Below are positions 18,351-25,823 of a stretch of 64,000 bases of DNA, piece after piece. Origin of the DNA: Acetatifactor muris. Its GTDB lineage: Bacteria > Bacillota > Clostridia > Lachnospirales > Lachnospiraceae. How positions within the stretch are numbered: the first letter of the stretch is position 1; every line of letters begins with the position of its first letter. The stretch spans positions 1-64,000 of the forward strand of contig NZ_JANJZD010000009.1 in NCBI RefSeq assembly GCF_024623325.1. The letters run 5' to 3'. The translations under genes and the position numbers were made by a program. The notes under the pieces were generated by a model, which saw only the letters and a program-made list of their open reading frames with translations, made no database searches and had not been told where the DNA came from.

Positions 18351-18518
18351 CTATCTCAGAATTTCTTTCTATCAGGTTTATTATACCAATACGTACGCAC
18401 AACAGCAATGCATCTTGCTTTTCTTTTTTTGGAAATTCCATCTTTACCTTATACGAAAGCCTTTGACCGCTTTCCCATCTTTAGTATAAGCAGATCCGGC
18501 AGGCCATACACAATATGC

Positions 18519-18545
18519 GCCATCTCCAGGCGTCCGGGAGATGGC
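18519..18545. terminator. Hairpin after hisC
   Basis: GCCATCTCC (18519-18527) pairs with GGAGATGGC (18537-18545), 7 bp beyond the hisC stop codon. There is no U-run on the minus strand, so it may stabilise the 3' end or terminate weakly. Confidence 0.5.
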
Positions 18546-18551
18546 ATCAGT

Positions 18552-19610
18552 TCACAGGCTGTTCACATATTCTTTCAGGAAATCCAGCAGACGGTCCATT
18601 TCCTCGTCCGTACCCACAGTGATACGCATATATTCCGATATCCTGGGCTTATTCCAGTACCGCACATAGATATCCGCCTGCCGGAGCGCCCTGAAAATCT
18701 GTTCCGCAGGAATGCTCTCATGGGCGGCAAAAATAAAATTGGCCCTGGAATCCGGAAAGGAAAATCCCAGCTCCTTCAACTCTTTTTTCACTCGTTCCCT
18801 TGTGGTGATAATCTTCGCCGTGGTCTCTCTGAACCAGGCATCGTCTCTCACCGCCTCCGCTCCCAGAATCTGAGAAGGCAGATTCATGGTGTAGGAGTTG
18901 AAAGAAAACTTCACATCATTCAGGTATCCAATCAGCTTCTCACTGCCGATGCAGAAGCCGATCCGCAGACCGGCCATGGCTCTGGATTTGGAAAAGGTCT
19001 GCACAACCAGCAGATTGTCGTACTTTTCCACCAGAGGCAACGCCGATACGCCGCCGAAATCCACGTAAGCCTCGTCCACAATCACCACCGCATCCTGATT
19101 GGCCCTGATGATCTCCTCCACTGTCCCCAGGCTCTCCAAAAGCCCGGTAGGCGCGTTGGGGTTGGGAAATATCACGCCGCCGTTGGGCTGTCTGTAATCC
19201 TCCGGGCGTATGTGCCAGTTTTCATCCAGTGCACAGGTTTTATAAGGAATCCTGTAAAGCTCTGCCCATACATCATAAAAGGAATAAGTCACATCGGGAA
19301 ACAGTATGGGCTGATTTCCGTTGAAAAATGTCATGAACGCCAGGGACAGCACATCGTCGGACCCCACTCCCACGAACACCTGGGATGGTTTCACGCCATA
19401 ATACGCCGCCAGCGCATTCACCAGCACAGAGGTATTCGGGTCCGGATACAGCCGCAGAGCCTCCCAGTCCATCTCCGCCGCCAGCCTGGCCACCCCGGGC
19501 GCCGGCGGGTAAGGGCATTCGTTGGTATTTAATTTGATGATATTTTTCTTTTGAGGCTGTTCTCCCGCCACATAAGGGGTTACTCTCCGTACCTTTTCTT
19601 CCCAGCTCAT
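18552..19610 (-). CDS. hisC: Histidinol-phosphate aminotransferase
   Basis: PLP enzyme of histidine synthesis, making histidinol phosphate from imidazole acetol phosphate with glutamate. The 352-residue fold-type I aminotransferase shows IIKLNTNECPYPP, LRLYPDPN, GVGSDDVLSL, NPNAPTG and VDEAYVDFGG. The PLP lysine is in QTFSKSRAMAGLRIG near residue 220. GGAG precedes ATG 19610. No other his genes are nearby, so a broader role with aromatic amino acids is possible. Confidence 0.93.
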   Translation of the reverse strand: MSWEEKVRRVTPYVAGEQPQKKNIIKLNTNECPYPPAPGVARLAAEMDWEALRLYPDPNTSVLVNALAAYYGVKPSQVFVGVGSDDVLSLAFMTFFNGNQPILFPDVTYSFYDVWAELYRIPYKTCALDENWHIRPEDYRQPNGGVIFPNPNAPTGLLESLGTVEEIIRANQDAVVIVDEAYVDFGGVSALPLVEKYDNLLVVQTFSKSRAMAGLRIGFCIGSEKLIGYLNDVKFSFNSYTMNLPSQILGAEAVRDDAWFRETTAKIITTRERVKKELKELGFSFPDSRANFIFAAHESIPAEQIFRALRQADIYVRYWNKPRISEYMRITVGTDEEMDRLLDFLKEYVNSL

Positions 19611-19716
19611 CTTTTCTCTCCGTCTCTTTTTGTCTTATTTTCCGTTATCGATTTTATCCTGTTTATCACTGTCAGAATTCCGACTTCCGGTTCCTGCTGA
19701 TGCCCGACTGTGAATT

Positions 19717-19987
19717 TCATTCCTTTAAGGACAATAAATCTGCTTTGAATTTATCATAATCAAATCTGCCTTTAGAGCAAATCCGTTTCACTGCCGCAAG
19801 AATCATTTCTTTAGTCTGTTCTACTTTCCCTGAACTATCCGCTTTGTAATAATTTTCAAGTATGTAAAATATCGCTGTATTCTCTGTCCTTAAAAAAATT
19901 ATATGCTTTCCGGCAGAACTTATATACTTCATCGTCCATACCATAATGCTCTTTGAAATAGGCAGGTGCGTTTATATTTAATTCCAT
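19717..19987 (-). pseudogene. Frameshifted small gene, family not identified
   Basis: ATG 19987, preceded by GGAG, opens a frame reading MELNINAPAYFKEHYGMDDE and VYKFCRKAYNFFKDREYSDI before a stop near 19856. The following codons stay protein-like in another frame: NYYKADSSGKVEQTKEMILA, then KGRFDYDKFKADLLSLKE to 19717. The two halves look like one short acidic protein with an internal deletion. I recall similar small proteins in Lachnospiraceae but cannot name the family. Confidence 0.55.
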
Positions 19988-20027
19988 AATTCACTCCATA
20001 TTCCAATTCTGGATCAGCTTACAGATT

Positions 20028-21038
20028 TCAGCCGCGCCTGCGCAGCTCCTCCCTGTAAACCTGCACCTGTTCCGGACATCCCAGCTGCTCATAGCAGCGA
20101 GTCAGCCCCTCCAGGCTCTCCCGGCCTCCGGCCTGCAGATTCAGGATGGGCGAGGTCTCATACACCGCGTTGTAATACCACACCGCGGCCTCCTCCCAGT
20201 CTTCGTTACCCTCATAAAAATGGCCCATCTCACAGCAGATCTCCGAACATGCCTCCTCCGCAATCACTTTGGAAGTGTATTTGAAAAAAGTAATGGTATC
20301 TCCCGCCAGTCTGGCCGCCTTCGCCACCACGCAGCAGGCCTGGGCCATCTCCTCGCCGTCCCGCTCATTGTCCGCCGCGGACTCCAGAAATATATCTGCC
20401 GCCTGAGCAAAATCCTCCTCATCCCCTGCCAGCATCAGCTCCCTGGCATAGAGGCCGTGCAGGCGCTTTGACAGACGATACCCATTGATACAATGTCTGT
20501 GAAAATTTTCCAGATCACGCTTTGCATGGCTTTCCGCCGGCAAATGGGTGATGACAATATCGCTGTCATAAATAACAGGCGTCAGCCGCACTGTCTCATG
20601 GATAGGCGCCTCCCAGACGAAATCCCGTTTTCTTTTGAAAAGTTTGGGACGATATTCCTCGTCAAAATTGTAAACCGTTCCAAACTGCAGCTGATTGGCA
20701 TACTTCATCTGCACAATCTCTATCTCGGGAAGCAGTGTCTCCTTCAGCAGGCGGAATTTCTCCCTGTTTTCCGGAGACAGTACCTCATCTGCATCCGCAG
20801 AATAAATATATTCCATACTGGCTTTGGAAAATGCAAAGTTTCTGGCGGCGCTGAAATCATCCACCCACGGAAAGTCATAGACATGCTCTGTATATCGTCC
20901 GGCAATCTCCTTTGTGGCATCTGTGGAGCCCGTATCCGCAATGATGATCTCGTCTGCCAGCTCAGCCACACTGTCCAGACATCTGGCCAGTATTTTTTCT
21001 TCATTTTTAACAATCATACACAGGGAAATCGTAATCAT
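20028..21038 (-). CDS. Family 2 glycosyltransferase with helical repeats
   Basis: A 336-residue GT-A fold enzyme. ISLCMIVKNEEKILARCLDS opens the nucleotide-sugar domain. IIADTGSTDATKEIA and the metal motif YSADADEVL follow at about residues 36 and 82. The last 120 residues (LFLESAADNERDGEE, ACCVVAKAARLAGD, WYYNAVYETSP) look like TPR-type helices. This architecture is seen in SunS-like and beta-1,4-glucosyltransferase-like proteins. No signal or membrane segment is seen. Acceptor unknown. A GGGGTAA-rich region lies directly upstream. Confidence 0.85.
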   Translation of the reverse strand: MITISLCMIVKNEEKILARCLDSVAELADEIIIADTGSTDATKEIAGRYTEHVYDFPWVDDFSAARNFAFSKASMEYIYSADADEVLSPENREKFRLLKETLLPEIEIVQMKYANQLQFGTVYNFDEEYRPKLFKRKRDFVWEAPIHETVRLTPVIYDSDIVITHLPAESHAKRDLENFHRHCINGYRLSKRLHGLYARELMLAGDEEDFAQAADIFLESAADNERDGEEMAQACCVVAKAARLAGDTITFFKYTSKVIAEEACSEICCEMGHFYEGNEDWEEAAVWYYNAVYETSPILNLQAGGRESLEGLTRCYEQLGCPEQVQVYREELRRRG

Positions 21039-21090
21039 TTGCTTCCTCTTCCTGCCTTTATTCGCCGGCTGTGCCGCTGTGATACTTTGA

Positions 21091-21131
21091 TGACTTTTAC
21101 CCCGGGGTAAATGACTTACCCCTTTTACCCC
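21091..21131. promoter_or_regulatory. Repeated TTACCCC motif and palindrome
   Basis: TGACTTTTACCCC (21091-21103), TGACTTACCCC (21112-21122) and TTTTACCCC (21123-21131) are near repeats. The perfect palindrome TTTACCCCGGGGTAAA (21096-21111) joins the first two. It lies 53 bp upstream of the minus-strand glycosyltransferase, so it could be its operator. No protein can be assigned. Confidence 0.4.
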
Positions 21132-21222
21132 ACCTGTGCGGAATTTACCTCACCCAATTTGCAGTTCGACAAAATGCGCTTTTACAAATAAAATCCATGC
21201 TTTTCAGTGCGGAGCGGCCACA

Positions 21223-21834
21223 TTAGAGCAGCCTCAAAAGCTGTACCAGCTCATGAGATTCGTCCGTATCTGATGCGTTCTGTCTGGTATCAAACAGTGA
21301 AAAACGGTTATAGCGGTAAAATGATAACAGCTTTTCCTTATTTTCAGCTTCTAAGAAGGTCACTACGCCTCCACCCAAATACTGTATCTCTTTAATTTTG
21401 TTCCATGCCAGTACGAGTAATTCTTCACCAGTAATTTTTTTGTCTACACCATTGATAAAATTTTTGCCAAGTTGGGCAATAAGGTATGCAGACATGGTAT
21501 ATGTATCTGATTTTTCATCCCATTCACTGACACGCAGCAGCTTTTTCTTTACGGTATTGCTTACTGTTTCTCCCCTTACTGTTAAAGGTTTTAATGCAAG
21601 GGTAAAATACCCTACCAGCACCATGCTGTTTATGTCAAATATAAGATATGTAACCGACTGATTCTTTTTCGTAAACTCTATTGAACTTTTTTTCAAAAAA
21701 CGCTCAACATCCGGATTTCGCGGACAAGAAAAACTGGAGAGAACTTGAAGAAGTCTGCTCTCTCCGAGTTTTGGATTATCACTATTAAGATAACGCCGAA
21801 TGTTGATAACTGAATACCTATTTGTTTCCAACAT
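21223..21834 (-). CDS. GNAT-like toxin of a toxin-antitoxin pair
   Basis: A 203-residue protein with a weak acetyltransferase pattern: SVTYLIFDINSMVLVGYFTL (beta strands), SAYLIAQLGKNF (acetyl-CoA loop region) and a C-terminal FLEAENKEKLLSFYRYNRFS typical of GNAT folds. It overlaps the preceding 64-codon gene by 17 bp, and its ribosome site (GGGAG) lies inside that gene, implying translational coupling. The pairing of a small upstream gene with a GNAT resembles TacAT-type systems that acetylate charged tRNAs. That activity is inferred. Confidence 0.68.
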   Translation of the reverse strand: MLETNRYSVINIRRYLNSDNPKLGESRLLQVLSSFSCPRNPDVERFLKKSSIEFTKKNQSVTYLIFDINSMVLVGYFTLALKPLTVRGETVSNTVKKKLLRVSEWDEKSDTYTMSAYLIAQLGKNFINGVDKKITGEELLVLAWNKIKEIQYLGGGVVTFLEAENKEKLLSFYRYNRFSLFDTRQNASDTDESHELVQLLRLL

Positions 21835-22012
21835 TTGCTTTCTCCCATTTTGTCATAAATTCAAGCAGTTCTGCATCATCTGTTATTTCGCTTGCTGCTA
21901 CTGGTATATGAACAGGACGGTTCTTGGCAGATTCTTCAATCGCATTGACAAACATCTCCACCTGTTCCTTGCCGGAAATGACAAAATTCTTTGTGATACT
22001 TGAAGTTGCCAT
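21818..22012 (-). CDS. Putative antitoxin partner
   Basis: A 64-residue protein starting MATSSITKNFVISGKEQVEM. It overlaps the GNAT-like gene by 17 bp in the order expected for antitoxin then toxin. AGGAGG lies 8 bases before ATG 22012; the track-style start three codons earlier is a GTG inside the spacing. An N-terminal strand plus helices (FVNAIEESAKNRP) fits a small DNA-binding or neutralising protein. No defined antitoxin family was recognised. A leader inverted repeat (22040-22065) suits autoregulation. Confidence 0.62.
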   Translation of the reverse strand: MATSSITKNFVISGKEQVEMFVNAIEESAKNRPVHIPVAASEITDDAELLEFMTKWEKANVGNK

Positions 22013-22039
22013 AATAAACACCTCCTTTGTTAGTACATG

Positions 22040-22065
22040 ACTAAAGTCTGCTTACAGACTTTAGT
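22040..22065 (-). promoter_or_regulatory. Leader inverted repeat of the TA operon
   Basis: ACTAAAGTCTG (22040-22050) and CAGACTTTAGT (22055-22065) form a perfect 11-bp repeat around a 4-base loop. It lies between the predicted promoter and the antitoxin ribosome site. It could be the antitoxin operator or an RNA hairpin. Confidence 0.6.
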
Positions 22066-22106
22066 ATGAGTTCTTCCGTTTCAATTCATACTTTTCTATC
22101 TTTATT

Positions 22107-22135
22107 TTATTATTTTATATCAGTTAACGCAACAA
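22107..22135 (-). promoter_or_regulatory. Putative TA operon promoter
   Basis: On the minus strand TTGTTG (22135-22130) and TAATAA (22112-22107) are spaced by 17 bp in a very AT-rich region. The rest of 22013-22349 is AT-rich, with no ORF that I can support apart from the signals listed here. Confidence 0.45.
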
Positions 22136-22231
22136 ATCTTTTATGAATTTTTTATAACTTATTTTCCCCTTAATAGAGCGTGTTTGAAAATGCAGTCCAC
22201 ATGACACCGGCCTTTTAAATATAATTTATAG

Positions 22232-22260
22232 TTGAGATTTAACCCGGAACATGCTATAAT
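22232..22260 (+). promoter_or_regulatory. Promoter of the 36-codon gene
   Basis: TTGAGA (22232-22237) and TATAAT (22255-22260) are 17 bp apart, with an extended TGC before the -10. This is one of the best promoters in the window. Confidence 0.7.
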
Positions 22261-22349
22261 CAGATTATTGAAATGAAACTTCAAGGCGATTTAAATCGTT
22301 TTTCATCTGGGAGTGAGCTGTATTTATTCTATTAAGGAGGCGTTCTGTT

Positions 22350-22460
22350 ATGTTCATTGTTTTAGGCGGCGGATTGTTAATCATTATTATCGCAGTGATT
22401 GTTTCCGTAATTTCCAGTGTGGTTTCGGCTGTTGCCGCCGACTCGGATATAGAGTCATAA
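22350..22460 (+). CDS. 36-residue hydrophobic membrane peptide
   Basis: Starts at ATG 22350, nine bases after AAGGAGG (22334-22340). The peptide is MFIVLGGGLLIIIIAVIVSV followed by ISSVVSAVAADSDIES, a single transmembrane helix with an acidic tail. It has its own promoter (22232-22260) and a perfect U-tailed terminator (22483-22535), so it is a complete small transcription unit. No family recognised. It sits beside a toxin-antitoxin pair; a small toxin, a signalling peptide or a membrane-protein regulator are all possible. A structured RNA with a chance ORF is the alternative. Confidence 0.68.
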   Translation: MFIVLGGGLLIIIIAVIVSVISSVVSAVAADSDIES

Positions 22461-22482
22461 GGATTATTTCTTATTTTATTAG

Positions 22483-22535
22483 AACAGAGTCCGCGGGCTG
22501 TGAATCCCTTCACAGCCCGCGGACTCTGTTTTTTC
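22483..22535 (+). terminator. Perfect 22-bp stem terminator
   Basis: 22483-22504 pairs with 22509-22530 without a mismatch across the loop TCCC, followed by a T-run. It ends the small-peptide transcript. On the other strand it lies just past pcp and could also stop that operon, although the T-run there is weak. Confidence 0.9.
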
Positions 22536-22554
22536 AATGCTTTTAGTGCTTTTA

Positions 22555-23163
22555 TTACTCTGTCTGCGTGATGGCAAGGATCTCCACCGCAATCGAAATC
22601 GCCCGAACCATCGTCTCCAGCGGCATACTCGCCGTCTGATCATCCGTCTGCTCCGGCAGATACGGCACATGAATAAATCCTGCACGGACTGCCGTCCCCG
22701 CATAATGATGCAGCAAAGTATATAGCAGATCATTGCACACATACACTCCCGCGGAATAGGACAGGGCGCAGGAAATTCCTTCCTTTTTCACTGCCTCCAT
22801 GATTTCCCGCACAGGAATCGTGGAGAAATAAGCAGCCGGACCTCCGGCGACCACCGGCTGGTTCCGGGGAGTCTTCCCCGCATTGTCCGGCAGGGAAGCC
22901 TCTCTCAGGTTAATCCCCACCACCTCCGGCGTGACGGCCTTACGGCCGCCTGCCTGTCCCACACACAGGATGGCCTCCGGACAGACTTCCGCCGCTTTCT
23001 GCAGAACGGTTTCCGCGGCTTCCCCGAATATGACCGGCAGCCGCAGTTTTACCAGCTCACAATCGTCAATCGCATCCGGCAGCCTTTTCACTGCCTCCCA
23101 GGACGGATTGATACTATCCTTTCCAAAAGGGTCAAAGCCCGTGATGAGAAGTTTCCTCGTCAT
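22555..23163 (-). CDS. pcp: Pyroglutamyl-peptidase I
   Basis: Cysteine peptidase (C15) that removes N-terminal pyroglutamate from peptides in the cytoplasm. It starts MTRKLLITGFDPFG at ATG 23163, preceded by AGGAG. The catalytic Cys lies in YSAGVYVCNDLLY near residue 142 and His in GFIHVPYLPEQ near 166. The usual SAGTFVCN reads SAGVYVCN here. The start lies 17 bp after the upstream methyltransferase stop region, so translation may be coupled. Length about 202 residues is normal. Confidence 0.93.
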   Translation of the reverse strand: MTRKLLITGFDPFGKDSINPSWEAVKRLPDAIDDCELVKLRLPVIFGEAAETVLQKAAEVCPEAILCVGQAGGRKAVTPEVVGINLREASLPDNAGKTPRNQPVVAGGPAAYFSTIPVREIMEAVKKEGISCALSYSAGVYVCNDLLYTLLHHYAGTAVRAGFIHVPYLPEQTDDQTASMPLETMVRAISIAVEILAITQTE

Positions 23164-23180
23164 ATCTGCTCCTTTTGCAC

Positions 23181-23708
23181 TCATTTCTTCCGAAAATGCA
23201 GATAGAAATGTCCCGCCTGCGCTCTTGTATCAACGGCCAGAAGTCCCGCCGCCACACACATTTCCTCTATGGACGCTCTGTCCTGGGTATCCATTTTCAC
23301 CACACCGTATGTTGTGTGAATCTGTTCTCCGGGAAGAGAGATATCAAGCTCCGCACAGAACGGCTCCGGGTACGCGGAAAGTATTTCCGCATCCCATATG
23401 TACAGACGGCCGCCCGGTCTCAGAACTCTGGCCGCTTCCCGGAGAGCCTGTCTCTGCTCCTCCCTCTGCATATACATCAGGGTATAGAAAAAGGTAACGT
23501 TACAGAACCGATTATCCTCAAAGGTCAGCGCCGTCCCGTCCATCAGCATTTTTTCATAACCGCCGGGCGCCTCGTCCAGCTCTTCCTGACAATTGTCGAT
23601 CGCCGTCACCTGGCTGCCGTACAGCCGGCCCAGAATCCCTTCGCCGCCACCGCCGATATCGAGTATGCTTCCCTCTATCTCCTGCACCAGCTCAATTTTC
23701 ATCCCCAT
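23181..23708 (-). CDS. Class I SAM-dependent methyltransferase
   Basis: A 175-residue methyltransferase with motif I EGSILDIGGGGEGILGRLYG near residue 12, the acidic SAM residue in VTAIDNCQEEL, and motif IV region VTFFYTLMYM. ARVLRPGGRLYIWDAEIL is typical of Methyltransf_11 proteins. Its ATG overlaps the stop of the arabinofuranosidase gene (TAATG), implying coupled translation. Substrate unknown. The N terminus is short for the fold, so it may act on a small molecule. Confidence 0.82.
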   Translation of the reverse strand: MGMKIELVQEIEGSILDIGGGGEGILGRLYGSQVTAIDNCQEELDEAPGGYEKMLMDGTALTFEDNRFCNVTFFYTLMYMQREEQRQALREAARVLRPGGRLYIWDAEILSAYPEPFCAELDISLPGEQIHTTYGVVKMDTQDRASIEEMCVAAGLLAVDTRAQAGHFYLHFRKK

Positions 23709-25204
23709 TATGCCAGCTCAACCTCCAGATGCAGCACGCTGCAGGCCGGAATGGTAAAGCTTATCCGATCCTCCTTCACCGTGATGGCGGAGAATGCCTC
23801 CTCGTGCACCTGGTCAGGCTCATCGAAGGTATTGTGTGCCTGCATCTTCCCTGTGAGCACCGTACCTTTAACCGCCTTTACCTGGCTGTCCGCGAAAATG
23901 CTCTCGATGTCCTCCGCCTCGTCCAGAGACAGATTGGTCAGGGTCAGATGAAGCTTTCCGTCCTGAGACTGAGACACAGACTCTGTCAGGTTGGGCACTT
24001 TGTTCTCCTCTTCCTGTCCCACTTCTCTGGTCTCCACGAAGGATTCCACCAGCTCCGCGTCCTGATGTACCTGATACATATGGAACGCATACCAGGTAGG
24101 TGTCTTCACCATCCGCTTTCCATCGGTCAGAAGCACGGACTGAAGCACGTTCACCATCTGGGCGATATTGGCCATCTTCACCCGGTCACAGTTCTTGTTG
24201 AACAGGTTCAGGTTAATGCCTGCCACCAGCGCGTCTCTCATGGTATTCTGCTGATACAGGAAACCGGGGTTGGTGCCGGGCTCCACATCATACCAGGTTC
24301 CCCATTCGTCAATCACCATGCCGATTTTCTTCTCGGGATCATACTGGTCCATTATGGCTCCGTGCCTTTTGATCAGTTCTTCCATCTTCAAAGTGGCCTT
24401 CAGTGTGCGGTAATATTCCTTCTCGTCAAATTCCAGAGCGGAGCCTTTCTTGCCCCAGTCGCCGGGCACTGTGTAATAGTGCAGGGACAGCCCGTTCATA
24501 AATCCGCGGCCATGGTCGAAAGTGGTCTCCAGCACCTTATCCGTCCAGTGATAATCCCCGGCATTCGCCCCACAGGCAATCTTGTAGACAGGCTTCTCTC
24601 TGTCGTAATTGCGTATGTAGGTCTGATATCTGCGGTACAGATCTCCATAGTATTCCGGGCGCATATTGCCGCCGCAGCCCCAGTTCTCATTGCCCACGCC
24701 GAAATAATCCACGGTCCAGGCTTCCTCATGACCATTCTTCTTGCGCAGGTCTGCCATGGGAGAGACCCCTTCAAAAGTCATATACTCTACCCATTCGCTC
24801 ATCTCCTGCACCGTTCCGCTGCCCACATTGCCGTTGATGTAAGTCTTGCAGCCAACCTGTCTGCACAGCTCCATAAACTCGTGAGTTCCGAAGCTGTTGT
24901 CCTCCACCACACCGCCCCAGTGGGTGTTGATCATCTTCTTCCGGCCTTCTTTGGGACCGATGCCGTCCTTCCAGTGATATTCATCGGCAAAGCAGCCGCC
25001 CGGCCAGCGCAGCACAGGCACATGAATCTCCTTCAGCGCCTCCACCACATCCGTGCGCATGCCGTTCACGTTGGGGATGTCTGAATTTTCCCCCACATAA
25101 ATACCTTCATAGATACATCTTCCCAGATGCTCGGAAAAATGTCCCTGCAGTTCCGGGTTCAGATGTCCTTTTTTTACTTTTGGGTTTACATATAATTTCG
25201 CCAT
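23708..25204 (-). CDS. abfA: GH51 alpha-L-arabinofuranosidase
   Basis: Cytoplasmic enzyme that removes terminal arabinofuranose from arabino-oligosaccharides of pectin or xylan. Typical GH51 features are [32 protein letters not shown], the acid/base glutamate in [13 protein letters not shown] near residue 173, and the nucleophile in [12 protein letters not shown] near 299. The 498 residues have no signal peptide, as expected for use after uptake. Neighbours include a sugar isomerase, a pectinesterase and a rhamnogalacturonan esterase. The ribosome site is weakly placed (GGAG about 14 bases before ATG). Confidence 0.96.
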   Translation of the reverse strand: MAKLYVNPKVKKGHLNPELQGHFSEHLGRCIYEGIYVGENSDIPNVNGMRTDVVEALKEIHVPVLRWPGGCFADEYHWKDGIGPKEGRKKMINTHWGGVVEDNSFGTHEFMELCRQVGCKTYINGNVGSGTVQEMSEWVEYMTFEGVSPMADLRKKNGHEEAWTVDYFGVGNENWGCGGNMRPEYYGDLYRRYQTYIRNYDREKPVYKIACGANAGDYHWTDKVLETTFDHGRGFMNGLSLHYYTVPGDWGKKGSALEFDEKEYYRTLKATLKMEELIKRHGAIMDQYDPEKKIGMVIDEWGTWYDVEPGTNPGFLYQQNTMRDALVAGINLNLFNKNCDRVKMANIAQMVNVLQSVLLTDGKRMVKTPTWYAFHMYQVHQDAELVESFVETREVGQEEENKVPNLTESVSQSQDGKLHLTLTNLSLDEAEDIESIFADSQVKAVKGTVLTGKMQAHNTFDEPDQVHEEAFSAITVKEDRISFTIPACSVLHLEVELA

Positions 25205-25235
25205 AATTCTTTGTCGCTCCTCTCTGTCTCTTTAC

Positions 25236-25680
25236 CTTTTTCATGCCCTTCCCATCCCCCGACTTTTACCGCCCGCAGGCATTCCTGGATGATTTCCTTA
25301 AATCCATTTTTCTCTGAGCACACAATTCTCTGGCCTCTTCTTCGGTAAAACCAAAAAATCCTGCCAGTTGTCTCAAGAAATTTCTGTATATCCAGCCGAA
25401 TCACATGATGGCGGTTCAAATGCTCCTGGAAAGCCTCTCCTGTTTTCGCTTTCCGTCCTTCAAACAACGCTGCCGAGTTGCAGCCTCTGCTGTAATATGC
25501 CGTCAGCATATCTGCTGCCATGGATTTGCCAAAACGGCGGGGACGGCTGACACACAGATAACCGTTCATTGTGTCAATCCTGTTGTTCACTACGGTAATC
25601 AGATCCGTCTTATCTATATAGATTTCAGAATTCAAGGCTCTTACAAAAGCCTTATTTCCCGGATTTACATAAATCCCCAT
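25236..25680 (-). pseudogene. Truncated AAA-ATPase-like gene
   Basis: The first 115 residues match the same family as the intact gene at 15889-17625: MGIYVNPGNKAFVRALNSEI, then VSRPRRFGKSMAADMLTAYY with Walker A. The sequence then jumps to the middle of the family, with a frameshift. FFGFTEEEARELC is readable in the next frame where this frame gives FWFYRRRGQRIVC. After KNGFKEIIQECLRAVK the gene ends, and the open frame runs on a few codons into abfA. Most of the ATPase and the whole nuclease domain are missing. It splits the pectin gene cluster. Confidence 0.82.
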
Positions 25681-25823
25681 ATTCTGCTCCCTTCATGACC
25701 ACATTCTCCCAACCGTCGTCTCTCAGGCATACTGCTGATTTCTTTTCCCGGCACAGCATATTCAAAAGCTGCCAGAATGCATGTCCTGCACCCTGACAGC
25801 TCCTGCTTCATACTTCGTCTTAA

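Noticed and set aside
22265..22537. 90-codon minus-strand ORF over the small-peptide gene and terminator
   Set aside because: It runs through a promoter and a perfect terminator stem. The plus-strand reading has better signals.
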